Below, one piece after another: positions 50,664 through 60,100 of a stretch of DNA of 64,000 nt; positions within the stretch are counted from its first letter, which is position 1; the number at the start of each line of letters is the position of its first letter. The notes beneath the pieces were generated by a model. The model saw nothing but the letters and a program-made list of their open reading frames with translations. It had not been told where the DNA came from and made no database searches. Where the stretch lies: positions 1,116,001 to 1,180,000 of the forward strand of contig NZ_CP063194.1 in NCBI RefSeq assembly GCF_028609865.1, given 5' to 3'. Source of the stretch: Corynebacterium jeddahense (lineage in GTDB: Bacteria; Actinomycetota; Actinomycetes; Mycobacteriales; Mycobacteriaceae). The translations under genes were made by a program, and so were the position numbers.

Positions 50664-51188
50664 TTGCACGACCGCATCCCCGACCCCTGCCGCCTGCTCG
50701 TCGTCGGCATCAACCCGGGGCGCCTCACCGAGGAGGTGGACGCCCCGTTCGCGTTCCCCGGCAACCGGTTCTGGCCGGCGCTCGAGGCCGCCGGCATCAC
50801 CCCGTACCGCGTCCGCGCGAACGAGGGCCTGTCCGCCGAGGACGCGGCAATGCTCGCCGAGCGCGGCATCGGCTTTACCAACCTCGTCAACCGCATGACC
50901 CCGCGCGCCTCCGACCTCTCCCGCGCGGAGCTCGTCGAGGGTGGGCGGCGCCTGCGGGACGTCGTCGTCACGCATCGGCCCGGGGCGCTCATGTTCGCCG
51001 GGATCGGGGCCTATCGCGATGCCTTTCGACGCCCCAAGGCCACCCGCGGCCTCCAACCCGAGACCATCGAGGGCGTGCCGGTGTGGGTGGTGGGCAACCC
51101 GAGCGGGCTCAACGCGCACGAGACGGTGGCCACGCTCGCGGAGAGTTACCGCGAGGTGTGGGAGGCGACTGCGCGGGAGCGGCGGTAG
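50664..51188 (+). CDS. mug: G/U mismatch-specific uracil-DNA glycosylase (MUG type)
   Basis: A 174-residue glycosylase with the family-2 motifs GINPG (15-19) and NPSGLNAH near the C-terminus. It removes uracil or ethenocytosine opposite G. The start is a TTG nine bases after AGGGG, 12 bases beyond pfkA, so it is probably co-transcribed with it. With NucS and LigA in the window it adds to a DNA-repair theme. Confidence 0.88.
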   Translation: MHDRIPDPCRLLVVGINPGRLTEEVDAPFAFPGNRFWPALEAAGITPYRVRANEGLSAEDAAMLAERGIGFTNLVNRMTPRASDLSRAELVEGGRRLRDVVVTHRPGALMFAGIGAYRDAFRRPKATRGLQPETIEGVPVWVVGNPSGLNAHETVATLAESYREVWEATARERR

Positions 51189-51392
51189 AGCCACACGAGC
51201 AGCACCCACAGCGATGCAATTGCTTTGCGACGTCCTGCCGGCCAACCCCGGCGACACATTGTGGGGGACGATCCATGCGGGCAATGGACCGTCGATAGGC
51301 AATGCGCTCGCTGTCGGCCGCGAGAAGGTGGCCGCATTTGTGTGGGTGGCACGACGCGGCGAGCTGTAGCGCGGGCGCGCGCGGCGGGGCAG

Positions 51393-51398
51393 TAGACT
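51393..51398 (+). promoter_or_regulatory. -10 box of gatB, leaderless
   Basis: TAGACT ends seven bases before the ATG at 51406. It places the transcript start there and argues against the ATG at 51400, which would be upstream of or at the start site. Confidence 0.5.
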
Positions 51399-51405
51399 GA
51401 TGCGC

Positions 51406-52908
51406 ATGACTGCGTACGACCTGATGGATTACAGCGAAGTACTGGAAAAGTACGACCCCGTGATGGGCCTTGAGGTGCACGTCGAGCTCGCCACCGAGAC
51501 GAAGATGTTCTCCACCTCTTCCGCTCACTTCGGCGCCGAGCCGAACACGAACGTCGACCCGGTCTCGCTCGGCCTGCCGGGCGCGCTGCCTGTGGTCAAC
51601 GCGAAGGGCGTCGAGTGGGCCATCAAGATAGGCCTGGCGCTCAACTGCAAGATCGCGGAATCCTCCCGCTTCGCGCGCAAGAACTACTTCTACCCGGACC
51701 AGCCGAAGAACTACCAGATCTCGCAGTACGACGAGCCGATCGCCTACGACGGTTACCTCGACGTCGTGCTCGAGGACGGCACGGAGTGGCGCGTCGAGAT
51801 CGAGCGCGCCCACATGGAGGAGGACACGGGCAAGCTGACGCACCTTGGGTCGTCGACAGGCCGCATCACCGGCGCCACCGCCTCGCTCGTGGACTGCAAC
51901 CGCGCGGGCATTCCGCTCATCGAGATCGTGACCAAGCCGATCACCGGCGCCGGCGAGCGCGCCCCCGAGGTGGCCAAGGCCTACGTCGGCGCGCTGCGCG
52001 AGCTGGTCAAGGCCCTCGGCGTCTCGGACGCGCGCATGGATCAGGGCAGCATGCGTTGCGACGCGAACGTGTCCCTGCGCCCCATCGGCCAGGAGAAGTT
52101 TGGCACCCGCACCGAGACGAAGAACATCAACTCGCTCAAGTCCGTGGAGCAGGCCGTCCGCTTCGAGATGCAGCGCCAGGCCGCCGCGCTGGACAACGGC
52201 GAGGCAATCGTCCAGGAGACCCGCCACTACCAGGAAAAGGACGGCACGACGTCGAAGGGCCGCCCGAAGGAGGAGGCCTCCGACTACCGCTACTTCAACG
52301 ACCCGGACCTGCCGCCCGTGATTGCGAAGCCGGAGTGGGTCGAGGAGATCCGCGCGACGCTGCCGGAGCTGCCGTGGGTGCGCCGCGCACGCATCCAGGA
52401 GGAGTGGCAGCTGCCGGAGAAGGAGTTCCGCGACCTGGTCAACGCGGGCGCGCTCGACCTCATCGTGGACACCGTCGAGGCCGGCGCCACCCCGGACGAG
52501 GCCCGCGCCTGGTGGGTCAGCTACATCAACGGCAAGGCGAACGAGGCCGGCAAGGACCTCGACGCGCTCGGCGTTACGCCCGCGGATGTGGCCCGCGTGG
52601 TCGAGCTGGTCAAGGAGGGCAAGCTGACCACGAAGCTCGGCCGCCAGGCCATCGACGGCGTGATCGGCGGCGAGGGATCCGTGGATGAGGTCGTGGCTGC
52701 CCGCGGCCTCGAGGTCGTGCGCGACGACGGCGCCATCGAGAAGGCCGTCGACGAGGCGCTCGCCGCCAACCCGGACATCGTGGAGAAGTACCGCGCGGGC
52801 AACACCAAGGTCACCGGCGCCATCGTCGGCGCGGTGATGAAGGCGACGCAGGGCAAGGCCGACCCGGGCCAGGTGAACCAGCTCATCGCGAAGAAGCTCG
52901 CCGAGTAG
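51406..52908 (+). CDS. gatB: Asp/Glu-tRNA amidotransferase subunit B
   Basis: The 500-residue kinase/tRNA-binding subunit of Gat[19 protein letters not shown], the conserved LPGALPVVN, and a C-terminal YqeY-like tail (about 350-500). It activates the tRNA-bound glutamate or aspartate with ATP and receives ammonia from GatA. It is separated from gatCA by MFS, pfkA and mug. An IS element follows its stop. Confidence 0.96.
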   Translation: MTAYDLMDYSEVLEKYDPVMGLEVHVELATETKMFSTSSAHFGAEPNTNVDPVSLGLPGALPVVNAKGVEWAIKIGLALNCKIAESSRFARKNYFYPDQPKNYQISQYDEPIAYDGYLDVVLEDGTEWRVEIERAHMEEDTGKLTHLGSSTGRITGATASLVDCNRAGIPLIEIVTKPITGAGERAPEVAKAYVGALRELVKALGVSDARMDQGSMRCDANVSLRPIGQEKFGTRTETKNINSLKSVEQAVRFEMQRQAAALDNGEAIVQETRHYQEKDGTTSKGRPKEEASDYRYFNDPDLPPVIAKPEWVEEIRATLPELPWVRRARIQEEWQLPEKEFRDLVNAGALDLIVDTVEAGATPDEARAWWVSYINGKANEAGKDLDALGVTPADVARVVELVKEGKLTTKLGRQAIDGVIGGEGSVDEVVAARGLEVVRDDGAIEKAVDEALAANPDIVEKYRAGNTKVTGAIVGAVMKATQGKADPGQVNQLIAKKLAE

Positions 52909-52955
52909 GCGCGCGGGGCTGGTGCGGCGTGTTGCGCAGCCACCCCACCACCCGC

Positions 52956-52983
52956 AAAACCGGCTACCTAGAACCGGCTACCA
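52956..52983 (+). repeat. Left terminal inverted repeat of the IS element
   Basis: Two tandem 13-15 base segments each carrying ACCGGCTACC; paired with 54858-54885. Confidence 0.8.
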
Positions 52984-53040
52984 ACCGTTTTTGGGAGCGC
53001 GGACAAAAAGTTGGAGTGTTGGGGGCTGGAAGGTATTCCA

Positions 53041-54798
53041 ATGCCCGCAGGGTTTCCATCTGATATCCGCGATGGTGCGGTTGAGAGGTTTTTGGCTGGG
53101 GCGTCTGCCCGTGAGGTCTGCGACTGGGCTGAAGACGTATGTGGTCGCCGACCATCGGTGGACACGGTCGGCAACTGGGTTGCGGCCAAACGCCGCGGCC
53201 AGTCCTTTGATGGCACGCGACGCGCCTACGACGCTGAGACCATCGCGAAGGTTGTAGCACGCAGGTTGACCTCGCAGGCGACGGTGCGTGAGATTGCCGT
53301 GGAGTTCGATGTCAACGACACCGCAGCACTGACCTGGACGAAGCGGTACTGGCCAGACGATGACGACCGCGATTCGGCAGCGTCGATGACCTTCGACGAG
53401 GCGTTTGCGGCGACAATGGAACGCGTGAGCAAACACCGCAAAGTCCAACGCAACCATCAACAGCAGCGAGTCGATGAAGCAGCCGATGCGAAAAGGCCAC
53501 CCCGGCCAGTCAACGAGTGGCTGCCAGGGCCTGGACCGATAGACGACATCGCTGATTTACCCAGTGACATGGACGAGCTGAAAAAGCTCGTTGTCGAGAT
53601 GCGCGACCGGGAAACAGTCAAAGACGCCATTATCCAAGTGCTCATGAGCGACGGTGAGCCGCAGGGAAAAGGCAACGTCCGTGGCGGTGAGTCGCGGGGA
53701 AAAGACGACGTCCGTGACGGGGAACTGTCCACCGCGGCGAAAGCCGCAGTGGTGGTTGCCCTCACGGACGCCCACGGGTTTTCCATCGCCAAAGCATGCG
53801 CGGTTGTCGGGATTGCGCAGTCGACGTTTTACTACCACCGACACACCCACACGAAGGTGGTGCACCAGCGCGAACAGCGCCGCGCTGCACTCAAACCGCT
53901 GATCTTGCAGGCAGCAGCCGAATCCGGGCAAAGCTACGGCTACCGGCGCATCCACGCCTGGCTGAAGATCATGGGGCATACAGTGTCGGAAAAGATCGTG
54001 CGTACCCTCATGGAAGAGCTTGGGTGCCGCCCGCCGGCGAAAGCGTCGGGCAAATACTCCTCCTACACCGGTGAAACCGACCACAAACCCGCGAACCTGC
54101 TGCTGATCGCCCCAACCGACAACAGTGACGATGATGGGGATGCGGATGTGGATGTGGCCCGGCCGGTTGTTGCACCGTCGCAGTACTTCATCGACCACGC
54201 CGACGCTCAGGGGCTGACCCACGATTTCCACGCGGATGCCCCGTGGGAGAAAATCGGCACCGACGTCACCGAAATCCACTGCCCAGACGGCAAATTGTTT
54301 CTGTCGGCAGCGATCGATTTCTACGACGGGATGCCGATTGCGGTGACCATGTCAACATCACCGAACCACGACTTGGTCGCCGAGATGATCGCGCGAATCG
54401 ACGAGGTAAAACCCGACGAGGCACAACCGATCATCCATTCCGATCGTGGTGGGCTCTACCGCAGTGAACGCTGGGTCAGTCTGATTACCGACCACACCCA
54501 CAACATCTTGGATTGCCCCGACTGCCAGGCCGATACATGGTGCGGCAACCGGTGGCGATACATCCCGTCACTGTCGCGCAAAGCCACCAGCGGCGACAAC
54601 GCGCGCACCGAAGGCTTCTTCGGCACGATGAAACAAGAACTGCTCAAAGGCAGGCCTGTGGTGTCGACGATGACGGTGGCGCAAATGCGCGACTATATTG
54701 ATTCCTACATCGACTTCTACATCAACACACGATTGAAGTCGACACTCGGCGAGGGCTACACCACCATCGCCGAGCACCGCAAGGCACTGAGTGCATAA
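53041..54798 (+). CDS. IS3-family transposase, single-frame OrfAB type
   Basis: A 585-residue transposase in one uninterrupted frame, while most IS3 elements need a frameshift. Two N-terminal helix-turn-helix segments (about 8-50 and 75-105) are followed by a charged linker, an HTH_21 region (about 235-340) and the DDE core: Asp408 (GTDVTEI), Asp468 (HSDRGG) and Glu524 (EGFFGTMKQE). Asp-to-Glu spacing is 55 rather than 35 residues because of an insert with CPDC and CGNRW. ATG 53041 follows GGAAGG at good spacing. The gene appears intact. Confidence 0.9.
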   Translation: MPAGFPSDIRDGAVERFLAGASAREVCDWAEDVCGRRPSVDTVGNWVAAKRRGQSFDGTRRAYDAETIAKVVARRLTSQATVREIAVEFDVNDTAALTWTKRYWPDDDDRDSAASMTFDEAFAATMERVSKHRKVQRNHQQQRVDEAADAKRPPRPVNEWLPGPGPIDDIADLPSDMDELKKLVVEMRDRETVKDAIIQVLMSDGEPQGKGNVRGGESRGKDDVRDGELSTAAKAAVVVALTDAHGFSIAKACAVVGIAQSTFYYHRHTHTKVVHQREQRRAALKPLILQAAAESGQSYGYRRIHAWLKIMGHTVSEKIVRTLMEELGCRPPAKASGKYSSYTGETDHKPANLLLIAPTDNSDDDGDADVDVARPVVAPSQYFIDHADAQGLTHDFHADAPWEKIGTDVTEIHCPDGKLFLSAAIDFYDGMPIAVTMSTSPNHDLVAEMIARIDEVKPDEAQPIIHSDRGGLYRSERWVSLITDHTHNILDCPDCQADTWCGNRWRYIPSLSRKATSGDNARTEGFFGTMKQELLKGRPVVSTMTVAQMRDYIDSYIDFYINTRLKSTLGEGYTTIAEHRKALSA

Positions 54799-54857
54799 CA
54801 ACGAGACAAAGTCCCCCAAAACGCACTCCAACAAAAAGACCGCATCCCCTTTTGGCG

Positions 54858-54885
54858 TGGTAGCCGGTTCGAGGTAGCCGGTTTT
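54858..54885 (-). repeat. Right terminal inverted repeat of the IS element
   Basis: Complementary to 52956-52983 with one mismatch in 28; contains the same doubled ACCGGCTACC motif in reverse. Confidence 0.8.
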
Positions 54886-54936
54886 GGCTCGTGGGCACGG
54901 GCGTTGGGGGGCGGGCCGCCACCGGAACGCGCGAAC

Positions 54937-54966
54937 GCCCCCGCGGCCGGGAGGGGCGGCGGGGGC
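54937..54966 (-). terminator. Hairpin downstream of the ykvI-like gene
   Basis: GCCCCCGC (54937-54944) pairs with GCGGGGGC (54959-54966) with further pairing inside. On the minus strand it follows the stop by about 26 bases. The T-rich tail is poor (GTTCG), so efficiency is uncertain. Confidence 0.5.
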
Positions 54967-54992
54967 GCTGTGCGTCGTCGAGAAGCGGATGC

Positions 54993-56396
54993 CTACTTCG
55001 TCTCGGGCTTGATCGCGGGGAACTCGCCCGTCTTGTACATCTCGTCGTAGGCCTTCCAGGCGATCTCGTCGCCCGGGGTGTCGGGGGCGCCGGCGTAGGC
55101 CTTCGACTCGGGGTCGAGCGCGGGGACATCCTTGAGGCTGAAGTCGCTGGACGAGTCGGCGTCGAGGTCGGCGGCGACCTCCTCCTGCACCGACTGCCAC
55201 AGCTCCTGGTCGGCGACGTGGGAGTCGGAGGTGAGCTCCTCGACCTCGGCGCGCTCGGCGCGGGTGAGGTCGGCGGAATCCGGGTCGAGCTGCGTCTCGG
55301 CAAGCTCGGCGAGACGCTCGCGGCGGCCGGTCTCGTCCTTGATGTTCTCGCGGTCGCGGAACCAGGCGGCCCCCATGACCACGGCGAGGATGAGGCCCAG
55401 GTAGCCGAGCAGCGGATACACCCAGCCGACGAGGTCCGCGAAGCCGATGAAGGACAGCGCGAAGCCGACGAGTACGGCGACGAAGTAGTAGGCGCGGAAC
55501 TTCGCCGGCTTGTCGTGGCTGAGGCGGCGGCCGAGCGCGTAGAACAGGCCGACGGCGGTGTTGTAGATCATCAGGTAGATGACGATGGAGACGAACACGC
55601 CAACCGCCGGGTGCATGCTGTCAAACACCTTGAGCAGCGGCATATCGGAGCCCATGATGTCCTCCATGTTCATGAAGAGGATGAACGTGAGGATCATGAG
55701 CAGCACGGCGAAGATGATGCCGCCGAGCAGCCCGCCCCTGCCGGCCTGCGCCGGGTTCATGTGGGAGCCGGCGAAGACGAGCATCATGGAGGTGTCCATG
55801 ATCATCACCAGCGTGGCGTAGTTCAGCGCGGTGATGAGCCAGTTGTTGAACGTGCCGGTCGCGTGCGGGTTTTGTTGCGCGAGGTCGTTGAGGTGGCTGA
55901 AGTCGTCCGGCATGTTCATGAGCGTGATCACGAACGCGCCGAGCAGGCAGAGGATGAGCAGCGGGGTGATGAACGAGATGACGTTGGTCAGCTTGTCGAT
56001 GTCCAGGAGGCCGGACAGCAACAGCAGCACCACCATGATGACGGAGCCGACCCAGGTGGGGGCGCCGAACTGCTGCTCGAGGTTGGAGCCCGCGCCGGCG
56101 ATCATGACAAAGCCGATGCAGAACAGCGTGAGCATCGTGGTGACGTCCATGTACTTGGCCACCCACGGGCGGGTGACGCTGCGGAAGACAGCGCTGTGGT
56201 CGTCCGCCAGGTAGTAGGACCCGAGCTGGTAGACCCAGCCGCTGAACACGGCGATGGTGAGGCCGGCGATCGCGACGCCGAGGACGCCCCAGTAGCCGAA
56301 CGAAAGGAAGTACTGGATGACTTCCTGGCCCGACGCGAAGCCAGCGCCGACCGTGAGGCCAACGAGCGCGAGGGCCACTTTCCAGGTTTTACCCAT
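54993..56396 (-). CDS. YkvI-family membrane protein (APC-like transporter)
   Basis: A 467-residue protein with about 10 membrane helices to residue 345 and an acidic hydrophilic C-terminal tail of about 120 residues (Glu/Asp/Ala-rich). The start VGLTVGAGFASGQEVIQYF matches the YkvI family, distant relatives of amino-acid transporters. Substrate unknown. AAGGAAA precedes the ATG at 56396, so this gene is leadered, unlike many neighbours. It diverges from the DoxX-like gene. Confidence 0.82.
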   Translation of the reverse strand: MGKTWKVALALVGLTVGAGFASGQEVIQYFLSFGYWGVLGVAIAGLTIAVFSGWVYQLGSYYLADDHSAVFRSVTRPWVAKYMDVTTMLTLFCIGFVMIAGAGSNLEQQFGAPTWVGSVIMVVLLLLSGLLDIDKLTNVISFITPLLILCLLGAFVITLMNMPDDFSHLNDLAQQNPHATGTFNNWLITALNYATLVMIMDTSMMLVFAGSHMNPAQAGRGGLLGGIIFAVLLMILTFILFMNMEDIMGSDMPLLKVFDSMHPAVGVFVSIVIYLMIYNTAVGLFYALGRRLSHDKPAKFRAYYFVAVLVGFALSFIGFADLVGWVYPLLGYLGLILAVVMGAAWFRDRENIKDETGRRERLAELAETQLDPDSADLTRAERAEVEELTSDSHVADQELWQSVQEEVAADLDADSSSDFSLKDVPALDPESKAYAGAPDTPGDEIAWKAYDEMYKTGEFPAIKPETK

Positions 56397-56484
56397 AATT
56401 TTCCTTACGAAAGTCAATGAGAAAGAGCGCAACCAAAAGTAACAGCATTATCCGGGCATTGCTAACCGACGCCTCCGGCAACCG

Positions 56485-56523
56485 CGCCGAAACACCCCGC
56501 CGAAACACCGCGCCGAAACACCC
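56485..56523. repeat. Three perfect-length 13-bp tandem repeats
   Basis: CGCCGAAACACCC, CGCCGAAACACCG and CGCCGAAACACCC lie head to tail in the divergent region between the ykvI-like and doxX-like genes. The phase is close to but longer than one helical turn, so a cooperative protein-binding site is possible. Confidence 0.7.
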
Positions 56524-56589
56524 CAGCACACGGCGATGTTTTGGGCCCCGTGCACGGCGAGTTGGCAGTGGTTGGGCAGACGTTTCGCA

Positions 56590-56595
56590 TAGATT
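56590..56595 (+). promoter_or_regulatory. -10 box of the doxX-like gene
   Basis: TAGATT ends seven bases before the ATG at 56603. The spacer GTGAGGC resembles a weak Shine-Dalgarno but is too close to the start. Confidence 0.5.
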
Positions 56596-56602
56596 GTGAG
56601 GC

Positions 56603-57550
56603 ATGGCTACCAACCCACGCGATCTCACACCCGACGAGCTGCACAACCTGGACGACCTGAACACCCCGGACGTGCCCGAGTACACCGGCGGCGACGCCCC
56701 CGCCTCCGACGGCCTGTACACCCGCGCCGGCAAGGCCGCCCCGACAGAAATCTTCCCCCGCTCCAAGAAGAAAGGCACCGTGGAGGAGGTGCACATCGCC
56801 GCGAACCCCGCGACGAAGCAGACCGGCCCGCTCATCCCGTCCGCGCCCGCGCGCGAAACGGCGGAGCCCGCCACTGAGGTGACGGAGCCGGCCACGACCG
56901 CGTTCGAGACCGCCGCCGTCAACCGCGAGCCGGAGTACATCCCGCCGGCGGAGCCCGCCTACGTCGAGCCGGTGGAGACCGTCGAGCCGGCATACGTGGA
57001 GGAGAACGTCGAACCCGTCGCGGTGGAGGAGGAGACCCGCCGCGGCACCACCGACCTCGGCCTGTTCCTGCTGCGCCTGTTCCTCGCCGCGTACCTCATC
57101 ATTGATTCGGTGGGCGTGTTCTTCCGCCTCGGCGGCAACGAGGGCATCTCCGGCCTCGAGGACGCCTACGCTGGCTACCCGTATGGCAACGGCCTCGCGG
57201 TCGTCGTGCCCACCCTCGAGCTGGCCGCCGGCGTGTTCCTCGTGCTCGGTCTGCTTACCCCGGTCGCCGCGGCGGTCGCGGTCGCGGTCACCGGTTTTAT
57301 GGCGCTGCACGCGTTTACCGCTGCGGGAAGCGAGTACAACGTTTTCGCGTGGAGCGCGGAGACGTGGGTGCCGGTGATGCTGCTCGCCGCCTCGCTCGCG
57401 GTGCAGTTCACCGGCCCGGGCCGCTACGGCATCGACGCTTCGCGCGGCTGGGCAAAGCGCCCGCTGGTCTCGAGCTGGATCTGCGCCCTCATCGGCCTGG
57501 CCGCAGCCGGGCTGATGTGGTGGTTCGGCACCGAGATCAACCCGTTCTAG
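56603..57550 (+). CDS. DoxX-like membrane protein with acidic N-terminal region
   Basis: A 315-residue protein. Residues 1-148 are hydrophilic, rich in Glu, Pro, Thr and Ala, with EPAYVEP-like repeats. Residues 150-315 form four membrane helices of the DoxX/DoxD type ([22 protein letters not shown]). DoxX proteins are linked to thiol and oxidative stress complexes in mycobacteria, but the family is broad. Its TAG overlaps the ilvD stop in a CTAG. Confidence 0.8.
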   Translation: MATNPRDLTPDELHNLDDLNTPDVPEYTGGDAPASDGLYTRAGKAAPTEIFPRSKKKGTVEEVHIAANPATKQTGPLIPSAPARETAEPATEVTEPATTAFETAAVNREPEYIPPAEPAYVEPVETVEPAYVEENVEPVAVEEETRRGTTDLGLFLLRLFLAAYLIIDSVGVFFRLGGNEGISGLEDAYAGYPYGNGLAVVVPTLELAAGVFLVLGLLTPVAAAVAVAVTGFMALHAFTAAGSEYNVFAWSAETWVPVMLLAASLAVQFTGPGRYGIDASRGWAKRPLVSSWICALIGLAAAGLMWWFGTEINPF

Positions 57551-59385
57551 TCCACCTTGCGCACCGCGCCCTTGTCGGCGCTGGTGGCCATGGAAGCGTA
57601 GGCGCGGAGGGCCTTCGACACCTCTCGGACGCGGTTCGGCGTCCACGGGTGCTCGGAGGCCTCCATTGCTTCCCGGCGGCGGGCGAGTTCGGCCTCTGGG
57701 ACGTCGAGACGCAACTCGCGATTGGACACGGAGATAGCGATCGTGTCGCCGTCCTCGATGAGCCCGATGAGCCCGCCGTGCGCGGCCTCGGGGGAGATGT
57801 GGCCGATGGACAGGCCGGACGTGCCACCGGAGAAGCGGCCGTCGGTGATCAGCGCGCACTTCTTGCCCAGGCCCGCGCCCTTGAGGAACGAGGTGGGGTG
57901 GAGCATCTCCTGCATGCCCGGGCCGCCCGCGGGGCCCTCGTAGCGGATGACCACGACCTCGCCCTCGAGCACCTCGCGGTTGAGGATCATGGAGACCGCC
58001 TGCTCCTGCGAGTCGACGACGTGCGCCGGGCCGGAGAACTCCCACAGCCCCTCCTCGACGCCGGCGGTTTTCAGGATCGCGCCGTCCGGGGCGAGGTTGC
58101 CGCGCAGGACGACGAGGCCGCCGTCGGACGTGAACGGGTGCTCGACGTCGTGAATGACGCCGTTCTTCGCGTCGGTGTCCAGCTCCGACCAGCGCGCGGA
58201 CTGGGAGAACGCCTTCGTGGTGCGCTCGCCGCCGGGCGCGGCGTGGTAGAGCTCGAGCGCGTCGTCCGTCGCGCTGCCGCCGCGGATGTCCCAGTCGGCG
58301 AGCCAGGCGTCGAGTGACGGGTAGGCGACCGAATGGACGTCGTTATGCAAAAGCCCCGCGCGGTTGAGCTCGCCGAGGATGGCGGGGATGCCGCCGGCGC
58401 GGTGGACGTCCTCGACGTGTGCCTCGCCGTTCGGGGCGACCTTGGACAGGCACGGGATCTGGTGCGACAGCTCGTCGATGTCGGTGAGGTCGAAGTCGAT
58501 CTCCCCCTCCTGCGCCGCGGCGAGGATGTGCAGGATCGTGTTCGTGGACCCGCCCATGGCCATGTCGAGAGACATGGCGTTGCGGAACGCGTGCTCGTTG
58601 GCCACGTTGCGCGGCAGCACCGACTCGTCGCCCTGGCCGTAGTAGCGCTCGCACAGCTCCATGACGGTGCGGCCGGCGCGCTCGAACAGCTCGCGGCGCG
58701 CGGTGTGCGTGGCCAGGGTCGTGCCGTTGCCGGGCAGCGACAGGCCGAGCGCCTCGGTGAGGCAGTTCATCGAGTTCGCGGTGAACATGCCGGAGCAGGA
58801 CCCGCAGGTGGGGCAGGCGTTGTTCGCGATGTCGTCGAGCTGGGTGTCGGTGACGTCGTCGTTCGCGGACAGCGCGATCGCGTCGATGAGGTCCGACTTC
58901 GGCTTGGTCACCCCGCCGACGGAGAACGCCTTGCCGGCCTCCATCGGGCCGCCGGAGACGAACACGGCGGGGATATTCAGGCGCATCGCGGCGTTGAGCA
59001 TGCCCGGGGTGATCTTGTCGCAGTTGGAGATGCACACCATCGCGTCGGCGGTGTGCGCGTTGACCATGTACTCCACCGAGTCGGTGATGATCTCGCGCGA
59101 CGGCAGCGAGTAGAGCATGCCGGAGTGACCCATGGCGATGCCGTCGTCGACCGCGATCGTGTTGAACTCCTTCGGCACACCCCCGGCCGCGCGCACCGCG
59201 TCGGCAACGATCTCGCCGACTTCCTTGAGGTGCACGTGGCCCGGGACGAACTGCGTGTACGAGTTCACAATTGCCACGATGGGCTTGCCAAAGTCGTTTT
59301 CTCCGGTGCCGGTGGCGCGCCACAGCGCGCGGGCTCCCGCCGCCTGACGTCCGACTGTGGTGACGCGTGAGCGCAAGGGGATCAC
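57547..59385 (-). CDS. ilvD: Dihydroxy-acid dehydratase
   Basis: IlvD dehydrates dihydroxy acids to the 2-keto acid precursors of valine and isoleucine. The 612-residue protein has Fe-S-cluster cysteines in [11 protein letters not shown] and [19 protein letters not shown], and [10 protein letters not shown] near the C-terminus. The GTG start at 59385 is preceded by AAAGGAG inside the end of the PH-domain gene, so the two are co-transcribed and probably coupled. It lies opposite to and 0.8 kb from ilvBNC. Confidence 0.96.
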   Translation of the reverse strand: MIPLRSRVTTVGRQAAGARALWRATGTGENDFGKPIVAIVNSYTQFVPGHVHLKEVGEIVADAVRAAGGVPKEFNTIAVDDGIAMGHSGMLYSLPSREIITDSVEYMVNAHTADAMVCISNCDKITPGMLNAAMRLNIPAVFVSGGPMEAGKAFSVGGVTKPKSDLIDAIALSANDDVTDTQLDDIANNACPTCGSCSGMFTANSMNCLTEALGLSLPGNGTTLATHTARRELFERAGRTVMELCERYYGQGDESVLPRNVANEHAFRNAMSLDMAMGGSTNTILHILAAAQEGEIDFDLTDIDELSHQIPCLSKVAPNGEAHVEDVHRAGGIPAILGELNRAGLLHNDVHSVAYPSLDAWLADWDIRGGSATDDALELYHAAPGGERTTKAFSQSARWSELDTDAKNGVIHDVEHPFTSDGGLVVLRGNLAPDGAILKTAGVEEGLWEFSGPAHVVDSQEQAVSMILNREVLEGEVVVIRYEGPAGGPGMQEMLHPTSFLKGAGLGKKCALITDGRFSGGTSGLSIGHISPEAAHGGLIGLIEDGDTIAISVSNRELRLDVPEAELARRREAMEASEHPWTPNRVREVSKALRAYASMATSADKGAVRKVD

Positions 59386-59389
59386 GGTG

Positions 59390-59941
59390 CTACTCCTTTA
59401 CTCTGGGCTGTTGCGTATCGACGACCTCCGGCCGCGGCCCCGGCAAATCCGGGTGCTCGGCGACGTAGGCGTCGTACTCGTCCCGGTTCATGAGGACGCG
59501 GTAGCCCTCCTTGTCGATGACCTCGTACTTGCCGTCCGCCGCCGCCTGCGCGGAGGTGATCACGTCCGTGATGCGCCCGCCGGACGCCTCCGCCAGCGCT
59601 GGGATGTCGTTGAAGGTCACGCCCGGCAGCGGGTGCTCGGCGCCGTCGGCGGCGACGGCGCGCACCGAGGAGCCCTTGAACGCGAGACCTTTGAGGTCGC
59701 GCCAGGGCAGCGAGACGTTCTTGCGGAACAGGTACTTCGCGGTGATGCCGCGGGCGTCCACCGTCGTCGAGGCGGTGAGCACCCACGCGAGCCAGAGCGC
59801 GGGGAAGATGAGCAGCCAGGCGAGGTACTGCGGCGCCCACATGATGCCCATGAGCGCGATGCCGGTGGCCACGACGATCGCGAGGATGTGCTCGCGGGTC
59901 GGGGTAAAGGCGTGCGGCGTGCGCTCGGGCTTATCGGTCAT
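59390..59941 (-). CDS. Membrane protein with bacterial PH domain
   Basis: A 183-residue protein with two N-terminal membrane helices (about 18-58) and a PH-like domain ([27 protein letters not shown]) of the type common near biosynthetic genes in actinobacteria. Function unknown; its stop is four bases before ilvD. TAGCAT (59950-59955, minus) lies eight bases before the ATG, predicting a leaderless transcript that also carries ilvD. Confidence 0.85.
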   Translation of the reverse strand: MTDKPERTPHAFTPTREHILAIVVATGIALMGIMWAPQYLAWLLIFPALWLAWVLTASTTVDARGITAKYLFRKNVSLPWRDLKGLAFKGSSVRAVAADGAEHPLPGVTFNDIPALAEASGGRITDVITSAQAAADGKYEVIDKEGYRVLMNRDEYDAYVAEHPDLPGPRPEVVDTQQPRVKE

Positions 59942-59949
59942 AGTTCGGC

Positions 59950-59955
59950 ATGCTA
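59950..59955 (-). promoter_or_regulatory. -10 box of the PH-domain gene/ilvD operon
   Basis: TAGCAT on the minus strand ends eight bases before the ATG at 59941. Confidence 0.45.
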
Positions 59956-60007
59956 GTCACCCTTGGGGCGTCGATACGCAATCGCCCTGAGGAAAAGATT
60001 CATGAAT

Positions 60008-60029
60008 AAAAACCCGCGCCCGGCGCGGG
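60008..60029 (-). terminator. Terminator-like hairpin facing away from ilvB
   Basis: CCCGCGC and GCGCGGG pair around CCG. On the minus strand the stem is followed by TTTTTAT, a good intrinsic terminator, although no minus-strand gene lies to its right. It would stop antisense RNA from the ilvB leader before it enters the PH/ilvD promoter. Confidence 0.55.
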
Positions 60030-60036
60030 GCGGGGT

Positions 60037-60042
60037 TAGGCT
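60037..60042 (+). promoter_or_regulatory. -10 box of ilvBNC
   Basis: TAGGCT ends seven bases before the GTG of the leader peptide at 60050, so the leader is itself translated from a leaderless start. Confidence 0.6.
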
Positions 60043-60049
60043 AACGGGC

Positions 60050-60100
60050 GTGATCAACCAGCGACTCGTCATTCTCGTACCCTCTCGGCGCTTGCCGTAG
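60050..60100 (+). CDS. ilvBNC leader peptide
   Basis: Sixteen residues, MINQRLVILVPSRRLP, starting with GTG at the predicted transcript start. Five consecutive regulatory codons (Leu-Val-Ile-Leu-Val, 60065-60079) make ribosome progress depend on charged branched-chain tRNAs. The stop is 26 bases before the terminator stem. Same architecture as the known C. glutamicum ilvBNC attenuator. Confidence 0.85.
   Translation: MINQRLVILVPSRRLP

Larger units (their letters stand above)
52956..54885 (+). mobile_element. IS3-family insertion sequence with long inverted ends
   Basis: The outer 28 bases at 52956-52983 and 54858-54885 are inverted copies with 27 of 28 identical, each containing ACCGGCTACC twice. 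The similarity continues inward less perfectly and ends with TTGGAGTG at matching distance (53011-53018 and the complement at 54824-54831), so the terminal repeats are about 63 bp. Flanking bases show no obvious target duplication. One transposase gene fills the interior. GC is lower than the flanks. Confidence 0.82.

Noticed and set aside
51213..51371. Possible 52-codon gene between mug and gatB
   Set aside because: No ribosome binding site or promoter spacing, no recognisable motif, and the gatB -10 box lies just after it.
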